DNA of 64,000 bases from JAVJST01 sp040219295 (GCA_040219295.1 JAVJST010000008.1:186001-250000), one strand, 5' to 3'; shown: positions 45,741 to 55,137, numbered from the stretch's first letter. Made by a program: numbers and translations. Notes: a model not told the origin generated them from the letters alone.

Positions 45741-46994
45741 ATGATCCTGGAAGGACGTAAGAAGCTGAAGACGCTGGACAAGTCCGGATTCCGGGCCTTG
45801 TTTGACGTTGATCGCAAGAGGCGCCTGTTCCTCTACGGAGCCGGCACCGGCGCCAGCAGCTATTCGCGGATCACCTTGGCGGCGGTCCGTGATCTCGGTC
45901 TCGAGGCTGAAGCCTTCCTCGATGACGATCAGACCAAGCGCGGCACGGAAATCGATGGCGTTCGCGTGGACGTCCCTGACGCACTGACCACGTTCGATCC
46001 CGACGAGGTCGTCGTCGTCATCTCATCCAACTACATCGACAGCATGGTCGACACCCTGAGCCGCCTGAACCGGGTCAGGCACGTGTTCAGCTGCGACAAG
46101 ATCCTGTCTTGGGCGTCGAAGGCCGCATACCGCGGCATTATGGACTATCGCGAGGTTCTCCGGCGGATTCAGACACACGAGGAGAAGCTGCTCGGCAAGT
46201 TCGAGACGGCGCAGCCGACGCTGAACATTCTCGACGTACAGATTACCGAACGCTGCAGCATGAAGTGCGTCGATTGCTCAAATCTGATGCAGTACTACGA
46301 GGCGCCGGTCGACGTTGAAACAGAGATCCTGCTCGACGCGTTTTCGAAACTGGCCTCCTGCGTCGGTTCGATCGAGGAGGTCCGTGTACTCGGCGGTGAA
46401 CCGTTCATGAAACGCGACATCGACGTTATCCTCGACGCGATTACGTCGCAGGACTGCGTCCGCCGCGTCGCAGTGTTGACCAACGCCACCATCGTGCCGC
46501 GCGAGAACGTCCTGAACAGCCTTCGCAATCCGAAGATTTTTGTCGACATCACGGATTATGACGAGCTGTCCCGGAACCACGACAAGCTGGTGCAGGTCTT
46601 TGAAGATACCGGCATAGACTACATCGACCACAAGCCCCAGGACTGGACGGATTCCGCGCGCATCGTCAAAAATGACCTGAGCGACGACGAACTGGCCACG
46701 TCGTTCTCGCGGTGCTGCGTCAATGACGTCCTGACCCTGCTCCACGGCCGTCTTTACCATTGCCCGTTCTCGGCGAACGCCTACAACCTCAAGGCCATTC
46801 CGCCGGACGACGGCGATGTGCTTGAGATCGGCCATTGCGCGACGACGGAGGAACTGACGGACGCGCTCAAGGCGTTCTACTTCGGCAAACCGTTCCTGGA
46901 AGCCTGCCGGTACTGCCTGGGCCGGGATTTCACACAGGACAGGGTCGTGCCCGGTATCCAGACCAAGTCGCCCGTCCCATTGCCGAAGTACTGA
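45741..46994 (+). CDS. Radical SAM protein with N-terminal Rossmann-like domain
   Basis: 417 residues. Residues 28-130 form a small Rossmann-like unit ('RRLFLYGAGTGASS...AFLDDDQTKRG') often seen in sugar-modifying or WbuX-like proteins. The radical SAM core begins near 160, with the cluster cysteines 172, 176 and 179 (CxxxCxxC) and 'LGGEPFM'. Extra cysteines near the end ('RCCVND', 'YHCPFS', 'CRYCLG') suggest a second Fe-S cluster (SPASM/twitch type). It should use SAM-derived radical chemistry, on a carbohydrate or a peptide. First gene of a plus-strand cluster, 6 nt before the GT2 gene. Confidence 0.88.
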   Translation: MILEGRKKLKTLDKSGFRALFDVDRKRRLFLYGAGTGASSYSRITLAAVRDLGLEAEAFLDDDQTKRGTEIDGVRVDVPDALTTFDPDEVVVVISSNYIDSMVDTLSRLNRVRHVFSCDKILSWASKAAYRGIMDYREVLRRIQTHEEKLLGKFETAQPTLNILDVQITERCSMKCVDCSNLMQYYEAPVDVETEILLDAFSKLASCVGSIEEVRVLGGEPFMKRDIDVILDAITSQDCVRRVAVLTNATIVPRENVLNSLRNPKIFVDITDYDELSRNHDKLVQVFEDTGIDYIDHKPQDWTDSARIVKNDLSDDELATSFSRCCVNDVLTLLHGRLYHCPFSANAYNLKAIPPDDGDVLEIGHCATTEELTDALKAFYFGKPFLEACRYCLGRDFTQDRVVPGIQTKSPVPLPKY

Positions 46995-47000
46995 GGCACG

Positions 47001-48305
47001 ATGGGACGGCCCGCCATCAGCTTCGTCATGCCGTCACTCAACGGCCAGAACCGGCTGCCCGAAATCATCGGCGATCTGGCCGCGTCCGGCGTGCAGGACG
47101 GCGAGATCATCATCGTCGACGACGGTTCGGCGGAGCCGCCGACGTCGCTCGCGCTAGGCAGCCCGGACATGCCCGTCCAGGTAATCGTCAACGGCACAAA
47201 CATCGGACCGGGCGCATCGCGCAACAAGGCGATCGCGGCCTCCGAGGCCGATTACGTCTGCTTCGTCGACGACGACGACATGGTGGAGGCAGGCGCTTTC
47301 AGTGGGTTCGACCCGGATGCGCTTGACGGGGCCGACATCGTCCTGATGCGATTTCTCGATGAGAACAACGGCGTGATGTCGAACGACGTCCTGGTCGACG
47401 GACTTATCGGCGAGCCCGCCGGACACGCGCTCTTGTCGTCCTACCGGCAATCGCTGCTTCGCCACGAGATCACTCCGCTGCAGTGTCAAGCCTATCTGTT
47501 CCGCCGGGCCATGCTGCTGGAGAATGACGTCCGGTTCCCACCGACCTGGCTGGCGGAGGACCAGGTGTTCCTGACGAAGGCCCTCCTTGCCGCCGAAACG
47601 GCGGCCGTATGGCCGACGCCTTACTACCGTTACCAGACGCGCCCAGCCTCGCTCAAGACTTCGGCGAGCGCCGAGAGATGTCACGATTTCTGCCGGGCAT
47701 TGGATGATCTGTTGCGGTTCCTAGCGGCCCGCGACGTCGCGGACGAGATGCTGCGCACAATCGCGCGGCAAAGCGCCGAACGGTTGGTTCGTCTGTTCTG
47801 CATCCGGTTCGTCGCGCTCGACGCCGCCGACCAGTCGGATCTTGTTAGAGTGCTCACCGAGCGAACCGGCGCCGATGCGTCTCTACCGCCTTGGATTGAG
47901 ATGCCGGCGGACATGCTCGGCGTCGTCGAAGAACTCAATGCAACCGGCGTGACGGCCAGGTCGTTGACACAGACGGCCGGCCGCCTGCTGTTCAGCGGGA
48001 TTCCGGCGACCTCGGGCAACAACTTCATTTACTGCTGCGGACCCATGGGGCGCGCGGTGCGGGCCCATCTAGCCCGCCACGGCATGACCGTCAGCGGCTT
48101 CCTCGACGACAACGCGGCATTCAAGGGCCAGCAGTTCGAGGGTTGCCCGGTGTTCGACCTCGATGACGCGCAGCGAAACGGCGCGCTGGAGGGGGCCTCG
48201 GTCATTATCGCCAACCCGCAGCCGAACATCGCCGACAAGATCGGCGCCAAGCTATCCAGTTTCAGGGACCGCCACGCGGTGGCGTTCGACATCGTTGTGC
48301 CGTGA
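47001..48305 (+). CDS. Family 2 glycosyltransferase with C-terminal Rossmann-like domain
   Basis: 434 residues. The GT-A part (about 5-235) has 'SFVMPSLNGQNRLPEII', 'IIIVDDGSAE' and the metal motif 'FVDDDDM', all standard for GT2, plus 'LAEDQVFL' (the ED of the acceptor site). After a helical linker, the last 110 residues form a small Rossmann unit ('FIYCCGPMGRAVR...GFLDDNAAFKGQ') that matches in layout the N-terminal unit of the radical SAM protein encoded just upstream. It probably transfers a sugar during surface glycan building. Confidence 0.88.
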   Translation: MGRPAISFVMPSLNGQNRLPEIIGDLAASGVQDGEIIIVDDGSAEPPTSLALGSPDMPVQVIVNGTNIGPGASRNKAIAASEADYVCFVDDDDMVEAGAFSGFDPDALDGADIVLMRFLDENNGVMSNDVLVDGLIGEPAGHALLSSYRQSLLRHEITPLQCQAYLFRRAMLLENDVRFPPTWLAEDQVFLTKALLAAETAAVWPTPYYRYQTRPASLKTSASAERCHDFCRALDDLLRFLAARDVADEMLRTIARQSAERLVRLFCIRFVALDAADQSDLVRVLTERTGADASLPPWIEMPADMLGVVEELNATGVTARSLTQTAGRLLFSGIPATSGNNFIYCCGPMGRAVRAHLARHGMTVSGFLDDNAAFKGQQFEGCPVFDLDDAQRNGALEGASVIIANPQPNIADKIGAKLSSFRDRHAVAFDIVVP

Positions 48306-48440
48306 CGGACGTCGCGCGACAACCGAGATACCAAGGAGTATCGGGCTTTTCTGGCATCAGAGATAACGATTGGTAAACAAAAACGGACTACACAGGAGGC
48401 TATCCGCCGATCATCGACGGTGGCTGAGACAAGAAGCGAG

Positions 48441-49385
48441 ATGAAGAAGATTCTGGTCACCGGAGGCTGCGGCTACAAAGGGCACGTGCTTGTCCCGAAA
48501 CTGCTGGCGCGCGGCTACGCGGTCGACGTCATCGACACTATGTGGTTCGGTAACTTTCTCGAAGAACATCCCAACCTGACAACGCATAAACTGTCCGTGC
48601 TGAAACCCGCCACGGTACCGATGTCAGGTGTCGACATCGTGATCCACCTGTCCTCCATCGCCAACGACCCATGCGGCGACCTTAACCCGGCCCTGACGTG
48701 GGAAACGAGCGCCCTCGCGACGATGCAAATCGCCGACAAGGCGGCCCGAAACGGCGTGACGCAGTTCATATACGCCTCGTCCGGCAGCGTCTACGGCGTG
48801 AAGGACGAGGACCAGGTGACCGAGGATCTCGAACTCGATCCGATCTCCGAATACAACAAGACGAAGATGGTCTCGGAACGCGTCCTGCTGTCCTACGCCG
48901 ACAACATGACGGTGCAGATCATCCGACCGGCGACGGTCTGCGGGCTGTCGCCGCGCATGCGGCTCGATGTTTCCGTCAACCTGCTGACCATGGCCGCCCT
49001 GGAGAAAGGCAAAATCACTGTCTTCGGCGGCGATCAGGTGCGGCCCAATGTCCATATCGAGGACATCACGGACGCCTACATCCATTTTATCGATCACCCG
49101 GAATTCACGGGGACCTACAACGTCGGTTTCGAGAATCTGTCGATCATGGAGATCGCCGAGATGGTCAGCGAAATGACGGAAGCGCCGGTCGAGGTCACGG
49201 AATCGAGCGATCCGCGATCCTACCGGGTCAACTCGGACAAGATTCTGGCGACGGGTTTCGCACCGAAGAAGACGGTGCGCGACGCGATCTCGGAAATCAT
49301 CGCCGCCTACCAATCGGGGAAACTCAGGAACGAGCCCCACTTTCACAACCTGACCTGGATGCAGCGGAACAACCTTGCATTGTGA
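48441..49385 (+). CDS. NAD-dependent epimerase/dehydratase (extended SDR)
   Basis: 314 residues. The cofactor motif is 'VTGGCGYKG' (GxxGxxG) at the start, with 'SSGSVYG' and the catalytic 'YNKTK' (YxxxK) later. It resembles nucleotide-sugar 4-epimerases and dehydratases, so it likely alters an NDP-sugar. The ATG at 48441 follows GAAGCGAG; an in-frame GTG at 48420 is possible. Part of the glycan cluster, 61 nt before the mutase-like gene. Confidence 0.9.
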   Translation: MKKILVTGGCGYKGHVLVPKLLARGYAVDVIDTMWFGNFLEEHPNLTTHKLSVLKPATVPMSGVDIVIHLSSIANDPCGDLNPALTWETSALATMQIADKAARNGVTQFIYASSGSVYGVKDEDQVTEDLELDPISEYNKTKMVSERVLLSYADNMTVQIIRPATVCGLSPRMRLDVSVNLLTMAALEKGKITVFGGDQVRPNVHIEDITDAYIHFIDHPEFTGTYNVGFENLSIMEIAEMVSEMTEAPVEVTESSDPRSYRVNSDKILATGFAPKKTVRDAISEIIAAYQSGKLRNEPHFHNLTWMQRNNLAL

Positions 49386-49445
49386 CGAAGCAACGGTTGC
49401 CGGCGCGGCGCATCGGGCACGAGGAGACGAGCGATCAGAACAGCA

Positions 49446-50546
49446 TTGATTATCGGCGGCGGATTTGCCGGGTGCGCAGCCGCCCATCAACTCGCGCTTC
49501 TCGGCAGTTGGGACGTCACACTCGTCGAGGCGGCGCCGTTTCTCGGCGCGGGCGTGCGGACGAGCTGGTACGGCGGTCACCCGCACACCTTCGGCCCGCG
49601 GCACTTCCTGACCCAGAACGAGGAGGTCTACTCGTTCCTCAACAAGTACCTGCCACTTCGCGACGTCGGCGATCACATCTTCCTGACCTACGTGGAGAGC
49701 GACCAGCAGTTCTACAACTTCCCGATCCACAGGGACGACGTGCCACGCATGCCCGAGCACGAGACGATCGCGAAGGAAATCGCCAGCATCGACCTCGAAG
49801 GCGTCGCCAACGCGCAGAACCTCGAGGAATACTGGATCGCGTCCGTCGGTCGCACGCTCTACGACAAGTTCATCGACCGGTATTCGAAGAAGATGTGGAT
49901 GCTCGACGACAACCGGCTGATCGACGATTTCGGCTGGTCGCCGAAGGGCGTCGCCCTCAAGGAAGGGCCGCGCGCGGCGTGGGACATCGCCATGTCGTGC
50001 TATCCGTATGCGGCCAACGGATACGACGATTACTTCGACCTGTCGACCGCCGAGGCGACCGTGCTACTCGGTACTCGGGTCGAGAACTACGACATTCCGA
50101 ACCGTACAGTTTCCATCAACGGCGAGCGGCGCACCTTCGACATCGTCATCAACACCATTTCCCCAGATCTGCTGTTCGAGTGTTGCCACGGTGAATTGCC
50201 GTACGTCGGCAGGGATTTTTACCCCATCCTACTGCCATGCGAGAACGCTTTTCCCGATCACACATACTTCGTCTACTACGCGGGCGACGAGAGCTTCACG
50301 CGCATCGTCGAGTACAAGAAGTTCACTCGCCACGAGTCGGAATGGACCCTGCTCGGCCTTGAGATACCGTCAACCAACGGCCGGCACTACCCGTTGCCGT
50401 TCAAGTCCGAGTACGAGCGTGCCGACAAATACTTCGCCGAGATGCCGGAGAACGTCTTTTCTATCGGGCGCGCCGGGTCGTACCGCTACCGGGTCGACAT
50501 CGACGACTGTATCGAACAGGCGATGGATATCGCCAAGATCCTCTAA
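49446..50546 (+). CDS. UDP-galactopyranose mutase-like FAD protein, divergent
   Basis: 366 residues from TTG. It opens with the FAD motif 'IIGGGFAGCAAAHQLA', then a UGM-like 'YGGHPHTFGPRHFLT' (compare 'YGAHIFHT' in Glf) and 'FYNFPIHRDD', and ends with 'SIGRAGSYRYRVDIDDCIEQA', close to the Glf tail. It may convert a pyranose to a furanose NDP-sugar or a similar contraction. The start is uncertain: TTG 49446 leaves the first beta-strand truncated, and an ATC at 49434, 7 nt behind GAGGAG, would restore 'RTALIIGGG'. Confidence 0.82.
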   Translation: MIIGGGFAGCAAAHQLALLGSWDVTLVEAAPFLGAGVRTSWYGGHPHTFGPRHFLTQNEEVYSFLNKYLPLRDVGDHIFLTYVESDQQFYNFPIHRDDVPRMPEHETIAKEIASIDLEGVANAQNLEEYWIASVGRTLYDKFIDRYSKKMWMLDDNRLIDDFGWSPKGVALKEGPRAAWDIAMSCYPYAANGYDDYFDLSTAEATVLLGTRVENYDIPNRTVSINGERRTFDIVINTISPDLLFECCHGELPYVGRDFYPILLPCENAFPDHTYFVYYAGDESFTRIVEYKKFTRHESEWTLLGLEIPSTNGRHYPLPFKSEYERADKYFAEMPENVFSIGRAGSYRYRVDIDDCIEQAMDIAKIL

Positions 50547-50573
50547 CCGCACATCGATAGCCGGGAACCTGTA

Positions 50574-52112
50574 TTGAGCGAACACAAGATCAAGACCCTG
50601 GACGAACTCTCGGCCCTTGCCGGCGACTGCCGGCAGAACGGCAAGCGTGTCGTGCTGTGCCACGGCATGTTCGATCTCGTACATCTCGGGCATATCCGGC
50701 ACTTCAAGGAGGCCCGCGATCAGGGCGATGTGCTGTTCGTCACTACTACGGCCGACCGGTTCGCCAATAAGGGACCCGGCCGGCCCGTGTTTCCCGAGCA
50801 GTTGCGGCTTGAGAATCTAGCCGCCCTCGAGGTCGTCGATTACGTGGCGATCTGCCCGCATCCGACAGGTGTCGAGGCCATCGAGGCAATCCATCCCGCT
50901 ATTTATGCGAAGGGGCCGGATTACAAGGCCGAGGGTGAGGATTTGACGGGCGCTATCGTCAAGGAGCGCGACGCCGTCGAGAGCCACGGCGGACGGATAC
51001 ACTTCACTGACGATCTGACATTCAGCTCGAGTAGTCTGCTGAACGAACACCTCGGCGCGCTTTCCCCGAAAACCCGCGAGTTTCTCGCCACCTTCCGTGA
51101 ACGCACCTCGACGGAGAAGATCATCGCCGACGTCGAACGGGCCGAGGATCTTCGTGTGCTGGTCCTCGGCGACGCGATCATCGACCGCTACACGTACGCC
51201 GAACCGCTCGGGCAGAGCGGCAAAGGCTCGCACTTTGTCGTCCGTCGGCTCGAGAGCGAGGAACACGCCGGCGGCGCAGTCGCCGTCGCCAACCATATCG
51301 CCTCGTTCGTCAAGGACGTCACACTGGTCTCCGGCATCGGCGAGGACGACGGCACCGGCAGCAACTTCGAGAAGTTCCTGACTGACAGCCTGAGACCCAA
51401 CGTCGAGCCGATGTTCTACCGGTTTCACAACGCGGAAACCGTCGTCAAGGAACGCTTCGTCGACCGGGAACTCAGCAAGTACTTCGAGGTCTACTACTTC
51501 TCCAACCAGTACCTGTCGGCCGACGAGGAGGACGAGCAGGTCTGTCTCTGGCTCGCCGAGAATCTTCCCGGCTACGATCTCGTGGTCGTCCCCGATTACG
51601 GCAATGGCCTGATCACCGAGGCGATGATCGATGTCCTGACCGTCAAGGCCAACAAGTTGGCGGTCAATACACAGATCAACAGTGGAAACCGCGGCTATCA
51701 CGTGGTCACCCGCTACAACCGGGCCGACTTCATATCCCTCAACGAACCCGAACTGCGGCTGGCCACCCACAACCGGCGCGACAGCATCGAGATGCTCGCC
51801 CGTCAGATCGCCAACGATCTCAATGCCGCGGCCATATCGGTCACCTCGGGCCCGCGCGGATTGTTGACCTTCGACTGCGCGGACAACGACTTCATCCAAA
51901 TTCCCGCTCTGTCGTCGAGCGTCGTCGACCGCGTCGGTGCGGGCGACGCGTACCTCGCCCTGGCTTCGATCTGCCACGCCGCCGGTACGCCGCTCGAGAT
52001 CGCCTCGTTCGTCGGCGCCGCCGCCGCTGCCCTCGACGTCCAGATCATCGGCAACCAGCGAACCATCGATAAGGTTGAACTGTTCAAGTACATCACGGCA
52101 TTGATGAAATGA
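50574..52112 (+). CDS. Bifunctional nucleotidyltransferase / PfkB sugar kinase, domain-swapped HldE-like
   Basis: 512 residues. Residues 24-165 form a cytidylyltransferase-like domain with HLGH at 37-40. Residues 193-512 form a PfkB/ribokinase domain ('LVLGDAIIDRYTY', 'GGAVAVANHIA', 'DRVGAGDA' with base Asp458). Canonical HldE (RfaE) has these two domains in the reverse order. It could phosphorylate a heptose-7-phosphate at C1 and then add a nucleotide. The start is a TTG at 50574 with GGGAA ahead. It overlaps the transketolase gene by 4 nt. Confidence 0.87.
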   Translation: MSEHKIKTLDELSALAGDCRQNGKRVVLCHGMFDLVHLGHIRHFKEARDQGDVLFVTTTADRFANKGPGRPVFPEQLRLENLAALEVVDYVAICPHPTGVEAIEAIHPAIYAKGPDYKAEGEDLTGAIVKERDAVESHGGRIHFTDDLTFSSSSLLNEHLGALSPKTREFLATFRERTSTEKIIADVERAEDLRVLVLGDAIIDRYTYAEPLGQSGKGSHFVVRRLESEEHAGGAVAVANHIASFVKDVTLVSGIGEDDGTGSNFEKFLTDSLRPNVEPMFYRFHNAETVVKERFVDRELSKYFEVYYFSNQYLSADEEDEQVCLWLAENLPGYDLVVVPDYGNGLITEAMIDVLTVKANKLAVNTQINSGNRGYHVVTRYNRADFISLNEPELRLATHNRRDSIEMLARQIANDLNAAAISVTSGPRGLLTFDCADNDFIQIPALSSSVVDRVGAGDAYLALASICHAAGTPLEIASFVGAAAAALDVQIIGNQRTIDKVELFKYITALMK

Positions 52113-52972
52113 GCCAACCGGATACCGCCCGCACCACGGCTAATACACCTTCCGCCGACGACCTCGCGCGCAAGGCCAACACGTTGCGCATGAACGTGCT
52201 CGAGATGGTGATCAGGGCGGGCGGTGGTCACATCGGCGGTTCGTTCTCGGTTATCGACGTGCTGACAGCGCTCTATCTGCGCATCATGCGCCATGATCCG
52301 GCCAGTCCGGACTGGGACGCACGCGACCGGCTAGTGTTCAGCAAGGGCCACAGTTGCCTCGCGCTTTATAACGTGCTCGCCGAATGCGGCTACTTCCCCA
52401 AGGAGTCCCTCGACCGATACTGTGTTGACGACGGGCTTTTCGCCGGGCACCCGGAGCGTGACCTGGTTCCCGGCGCAGAGGCGACCACGGGGTCGCTTGG
52501 TCATGGGCTGCCACTCGCCGTCGGCATGGCTATTGCCCGAAACCTGGACCAAGCAGGTCACCGCGTTTTCTGCGTGCTGGGCGACGGCGAATGCAACGAA
52601 GGCAGTGTCTGGGAGGCCTTCATGGCAGGACCGCAATTCGGTCTCGACTGCCTGACGGCCATCGTCGATTCGAACAAGCTCGAGTCGCTGGGGACGGTCA
52701 GCGAGATTCTCAGTATCGAACCACTGGGCCAACGGTTAGCGAACTTTGGCTGGGCTGTCCGCGAGATCGACGGGCACGACATGACGGAAATCGTCGACAC
52801 ACTGGAGTCGCTGCCGTTCGAGCCCGGCAAGCCTAGCGCCATCGTTGCACACACGACCAAGGGCAAAGGCGTTTCGTTCATGGAGAACGTCACCATGTGG
52901 CACTATCGCGGTCCGAACCCGGACGAGGCCGCGGCCGCTCGCCGTGAACTGAAGGCGCTGATCGAGGGATGA
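52109..52972 (+). CDS. Transketolase, N-terminal (thiamine-diphosphate-binding) subunit
   Basis: 287 residues. ThDP/Mg site 'GDGECNEGSVWEA' (GDG...N), preceded by 'TGSLGHGLPLAVGMA' and 'FSKGHSCLALY'. This is the first half of transketolase as a separate chain. With its partner (next gene, ATGA overlap) it should move two-carbon ketol units between sugar phosphates, giving for example sedoheptulose 7-phosphate. Its place inside a glycan cluster suggests a dedicated sugar-precursor role rather than the general pentose pathway. Confidence 0.93.
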   Translation: MSQPDTARTTANTPSADDLARKANTLRMNVLEMVIRAGGGHIGGSFSVIDVLTALYLRIMRHDPASPDWDARDRLVFSKGHSCLALYNVLAECGYFPKESLDRYCVDDGLFAGHPERDLVPGAEATTGSLGHGLPLAVGMAIARNLDQAGHRVFCVLGDGECNEGSVWEAFMAGPQFGLDCLTAIVDSNKLESLGTVSEILSIEPLGQRLANFGWAVREIDGHDMTEIVDTLESLPFEPGKPSAIVAHTTKGKGVSFMENVTMWHYRGPNPDEAAAARRELKALIEG

Positions 52973-53886
52973 GGGACGCGTTCATTGCCGAGCTGCACGA
53001 GATCGCCGCCAAGGATCCCGCCGTCCTGCTGCTCAGCGGCGACATCGGCTTCAAGGTCTTCGACCGTTTTCGCGACACCTACCCCGGCCGCTACATGAAC
53101 ATGGGCGTCGCCGAGGCCAACATGGTCGGCGTATCGGCCGGCCTCGCGCTCAGCGGCAAGCGTCCGGTCGCCTACACCATCGTTCCGTTCCTGACCATGC
53201 GGGCCTTCGAACAAATCCGCGTCGACGTCGCCATGCAGCACCAGCCGGTGATGATCGTCGGCGTCGGCGGCGGGCTCGCCTACGATATCCTCGGCCCGAC
53301 ACATCATTCGATTGAGGACGTCTCGCTGATGCGTTCGCTGCCGGGCATGACGGTGCTGACGCCAGCGGATCCCAATCAAGTACGGGCAGCAACGCGGGCC
53401 GCCTACGATCTCGCTGGGCCGGTTTACATCCGTCTCGGCAAGAACGGCGAGCCCGATCTCGGCACCGGCGATCACCCTTTCGAAATTGGCCGGCCGACCT
53501 TGATGCGCGGCGGCGACGATGCCGTGATCATCGCCAGCGGCGCGATCCTGTCGGTCGCCATCGACGCTGCGGCGAAGCTTGGCGACGACAGGATTTCGTG
53601 CTCCGTCGTCAATCTGCACTCTGTCAAGCCGATCGATGCCGGGACGTTGCTCGATTGGATCGGTGACAAGCGGGCCATCGTGACGCTTGAAGAACACAGC
53701 ATTATCGGCGGAACCGGCAGCGCTGTCGCCGAGATCGTCGCCGAGGCCGGTCTCGGCGTGCCGCTGAAGCGGCTCGGGATACGCGACCGTTTCACCTTCG
53801 AGGTCGGCAGCCGGGAGTGGCTTCTCAACCGGCACGGGCTCGACGCGCAGTCGGTTGCCGACGCCGTCAAGTCGCTGATCGCATGA
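52969..53886 (+). CDS. Transketolase, C-terminal (pyrimidine-binding) subunit
   Basis: 305 residues. The pyrimidine domain holds 'MGVAEANMVGVSAGLA' with the ThDP-activating Glu, and the C-terminal transketolase domain begins near 175 ('DDAVIIASGAILSVA'). Forms an alpha2beta2-type enzyme with the preceding gene product. ATGA overlap with it implies balanced translation. It also resembles the second half of DXS-like enzymes, but the pairing and length fit split transketolase. Confidence 0.92.
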   Translation: MRDAFIAELHEIAAKDPAVLLLSGDIGFKVFDRFRDTYPGRYMNMGVAEANMVGVSAGLALSGKRPVAYTIVPFLTMRAFEQIRVDVAMQHQPVMIVGVGGGLAYDILGPTHHSIEDVSLMRSLPGMTVLTPADPNQVRAATRAAYDLAGPVYIRLGKNGEPDLGTGDHPFEIGRPTLMRGGDDAVIIASGAILSVAIDAAAKLGDDRISCSVVNLHSVKPIDAGTLLDWIGDKRAIVTLEEHSIIGGTGSAVAEIVAEAGLGVPLKRLGIRDRFTFEVGSREWLLNRHGLDAQSVADAVKSLIA

Positions 53887-53974
53887 CGACGACACCCGAC
53901 TTAAGGTTGTTTCAACCTGACCGAACGATGATGGTCGCCTACGACAACAATTGACCGGCACTACGGTGACACCG

Positions 53975-55120
53975 ATGAGCAAGATTACCGAATCGGCTAA
54001 GGATGACGCGCACCCCCGCGAGCTTCGCAAGCTCCCGGAACCGGTGCCTATGCCCGATGCCGAGGCGTACCACCGTGAACGGGAACTCTGCCTCGCCGCC
54101 GACCCACTCAAGAAGAAAAATTACGAACGCTACATGGCGTCCCGCCGCCGCTCGAGCCAGCTCGACTACCTGCCGATAAAGCTCGATATCGAGAACGTCA
54201 GCCGCTGCAACTTCCGCTGCACCATGTGTCAGGTCAGCGAGTGGCACAAAGGTCAGCGCGCCCGCGACATGACCCTCGACGAGTTCAAGTCGATCATCGA
54301 CGAACAGCGCGGCCTCGTGGAGATTAAGCTCCAAGGCATGGGTGAGCCGCTGATGCAGCGCGACCCGTTCTTCGAGATGATCCGGTACGCGCGCGAGAAA
54401 CACATCTGGGTCCGCACGGTCACGAACGCGTCCCTGCTGCATCTCAAGGACAACTACAAGAAGCTCGTCGATGCAGACGTCAACGAATTGCAGATATCCG
54501 TCGACGGCGCCGACAAGGCGACGTTCGAGGAGATTCGCCGCGGATCGGTCTTCGAAAGAGTGGTCGAGAACTGCAAGCTCCTCAACGCCTACAGCCGAGA
54601 GGTCGACCGCATGCGAACCAAGATGTGGACCGTTGTTCAGCGGGCAAACCGTCACCAGATGACGGATCTCGTGAACCTGGCCAACGACATGGGGTTCGTT
54701 TCCATGGTGTTTGCGCTCAACCTGACCAACTGGGGCAGCGACATGTGGAGTGAGCGAAACGACGAGGTGACCGTCGAGGATTCGATGGATACAGACTTCG
54801 CGTGGCAGCTCGTCAAGCAGGGCGAGAAACTCGGCGTCCGCGTGGCGTTCTGGAACATCACCTCGAAGTATCGGACGGACGACCCGGACACGCTTTGTCC
54901 TTGGCCGTTCGAACGGGCCTACGTCGGCTCAGACCTCCGTGTGGTGCCGTGCTGCATGATCGCCAACCCCGACGCCTGCGAAATCCCAGACGACGGGGAT
55001 GGCGAGTTTAGCTTCACGCGAATCTGGAACAATGACGCATATGCCGATTTCCGCCGCGCCCACCTGGAAGGTGATATTCCTGACGTCTGCCTGCAGTGTT
55101 ACGAGAGCCGCAAGGCTTAG
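53975..55120 (+). CDS. Radical SAM/SPASM-domain protein
   Basis: 381 residues. The [4Fe-4S] site is Cys78, Cys82 and Cys85 ('CNFRCTMC'), followed by 'LQGMGEPLM' and 'ISVDGADKATFEEIR'. The C-terminal region has the SPASM cysteine pattern ('LCPWPFERAYV', 'VVPCCMIA', 'CLQCYESRK') for auxiliary clusters. Such enzymes alter peptides, sugars or aminoglycoside-type compounds by radical oxidation. The substrate is unknown. The start at 53975 (ATG) was preferred to TTG 53951; neither has a strong ribosome site. Ends 17 nt before the methyltransferase gene. Confidence 0.88.
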   Translation: MSKITESAKDDAHPRELRKLPEPVPMPDAEAYHRERELCLAADPLKKKNYERYMASRRRSSQLDYLPIKLDIENVSRCNFRCTMCQVSEWHKGQRARDMTLDEFKSIIDEQRGLVEIKLQGMGEPLMQRDPFFEMIRYAREKHIWVRTVTNASLLHLKDNYKKLVDADVNELQISVDGADKATFEEIRRGSVFERVVENCKLLNAYSREVDRMRTKMWTVVQRANRHQMTDLVNLANDMGFVSMVFALNLTNWGSDMWSERNDEVTVEDSMDTDFAWQLVKQGEKLGVRVAFWNITSKYRTDDPDTLCPWPFERAYVGSDLRVVPCCMIANPDACEIPDDGDGEFSFTRIWNNDAYADFRRAHLEGDIPDVCLQCYESRKA

Positions 55121-55137
55121 CGGGCGGGAGCACAGCG

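Noticed and set aside
45532..45757. The tRNA as an attachment site of an integrated island holding the glycan cluster.
   Set aside because: I saw no integrase gene and no second copy of the tRNA 3' end in the window.
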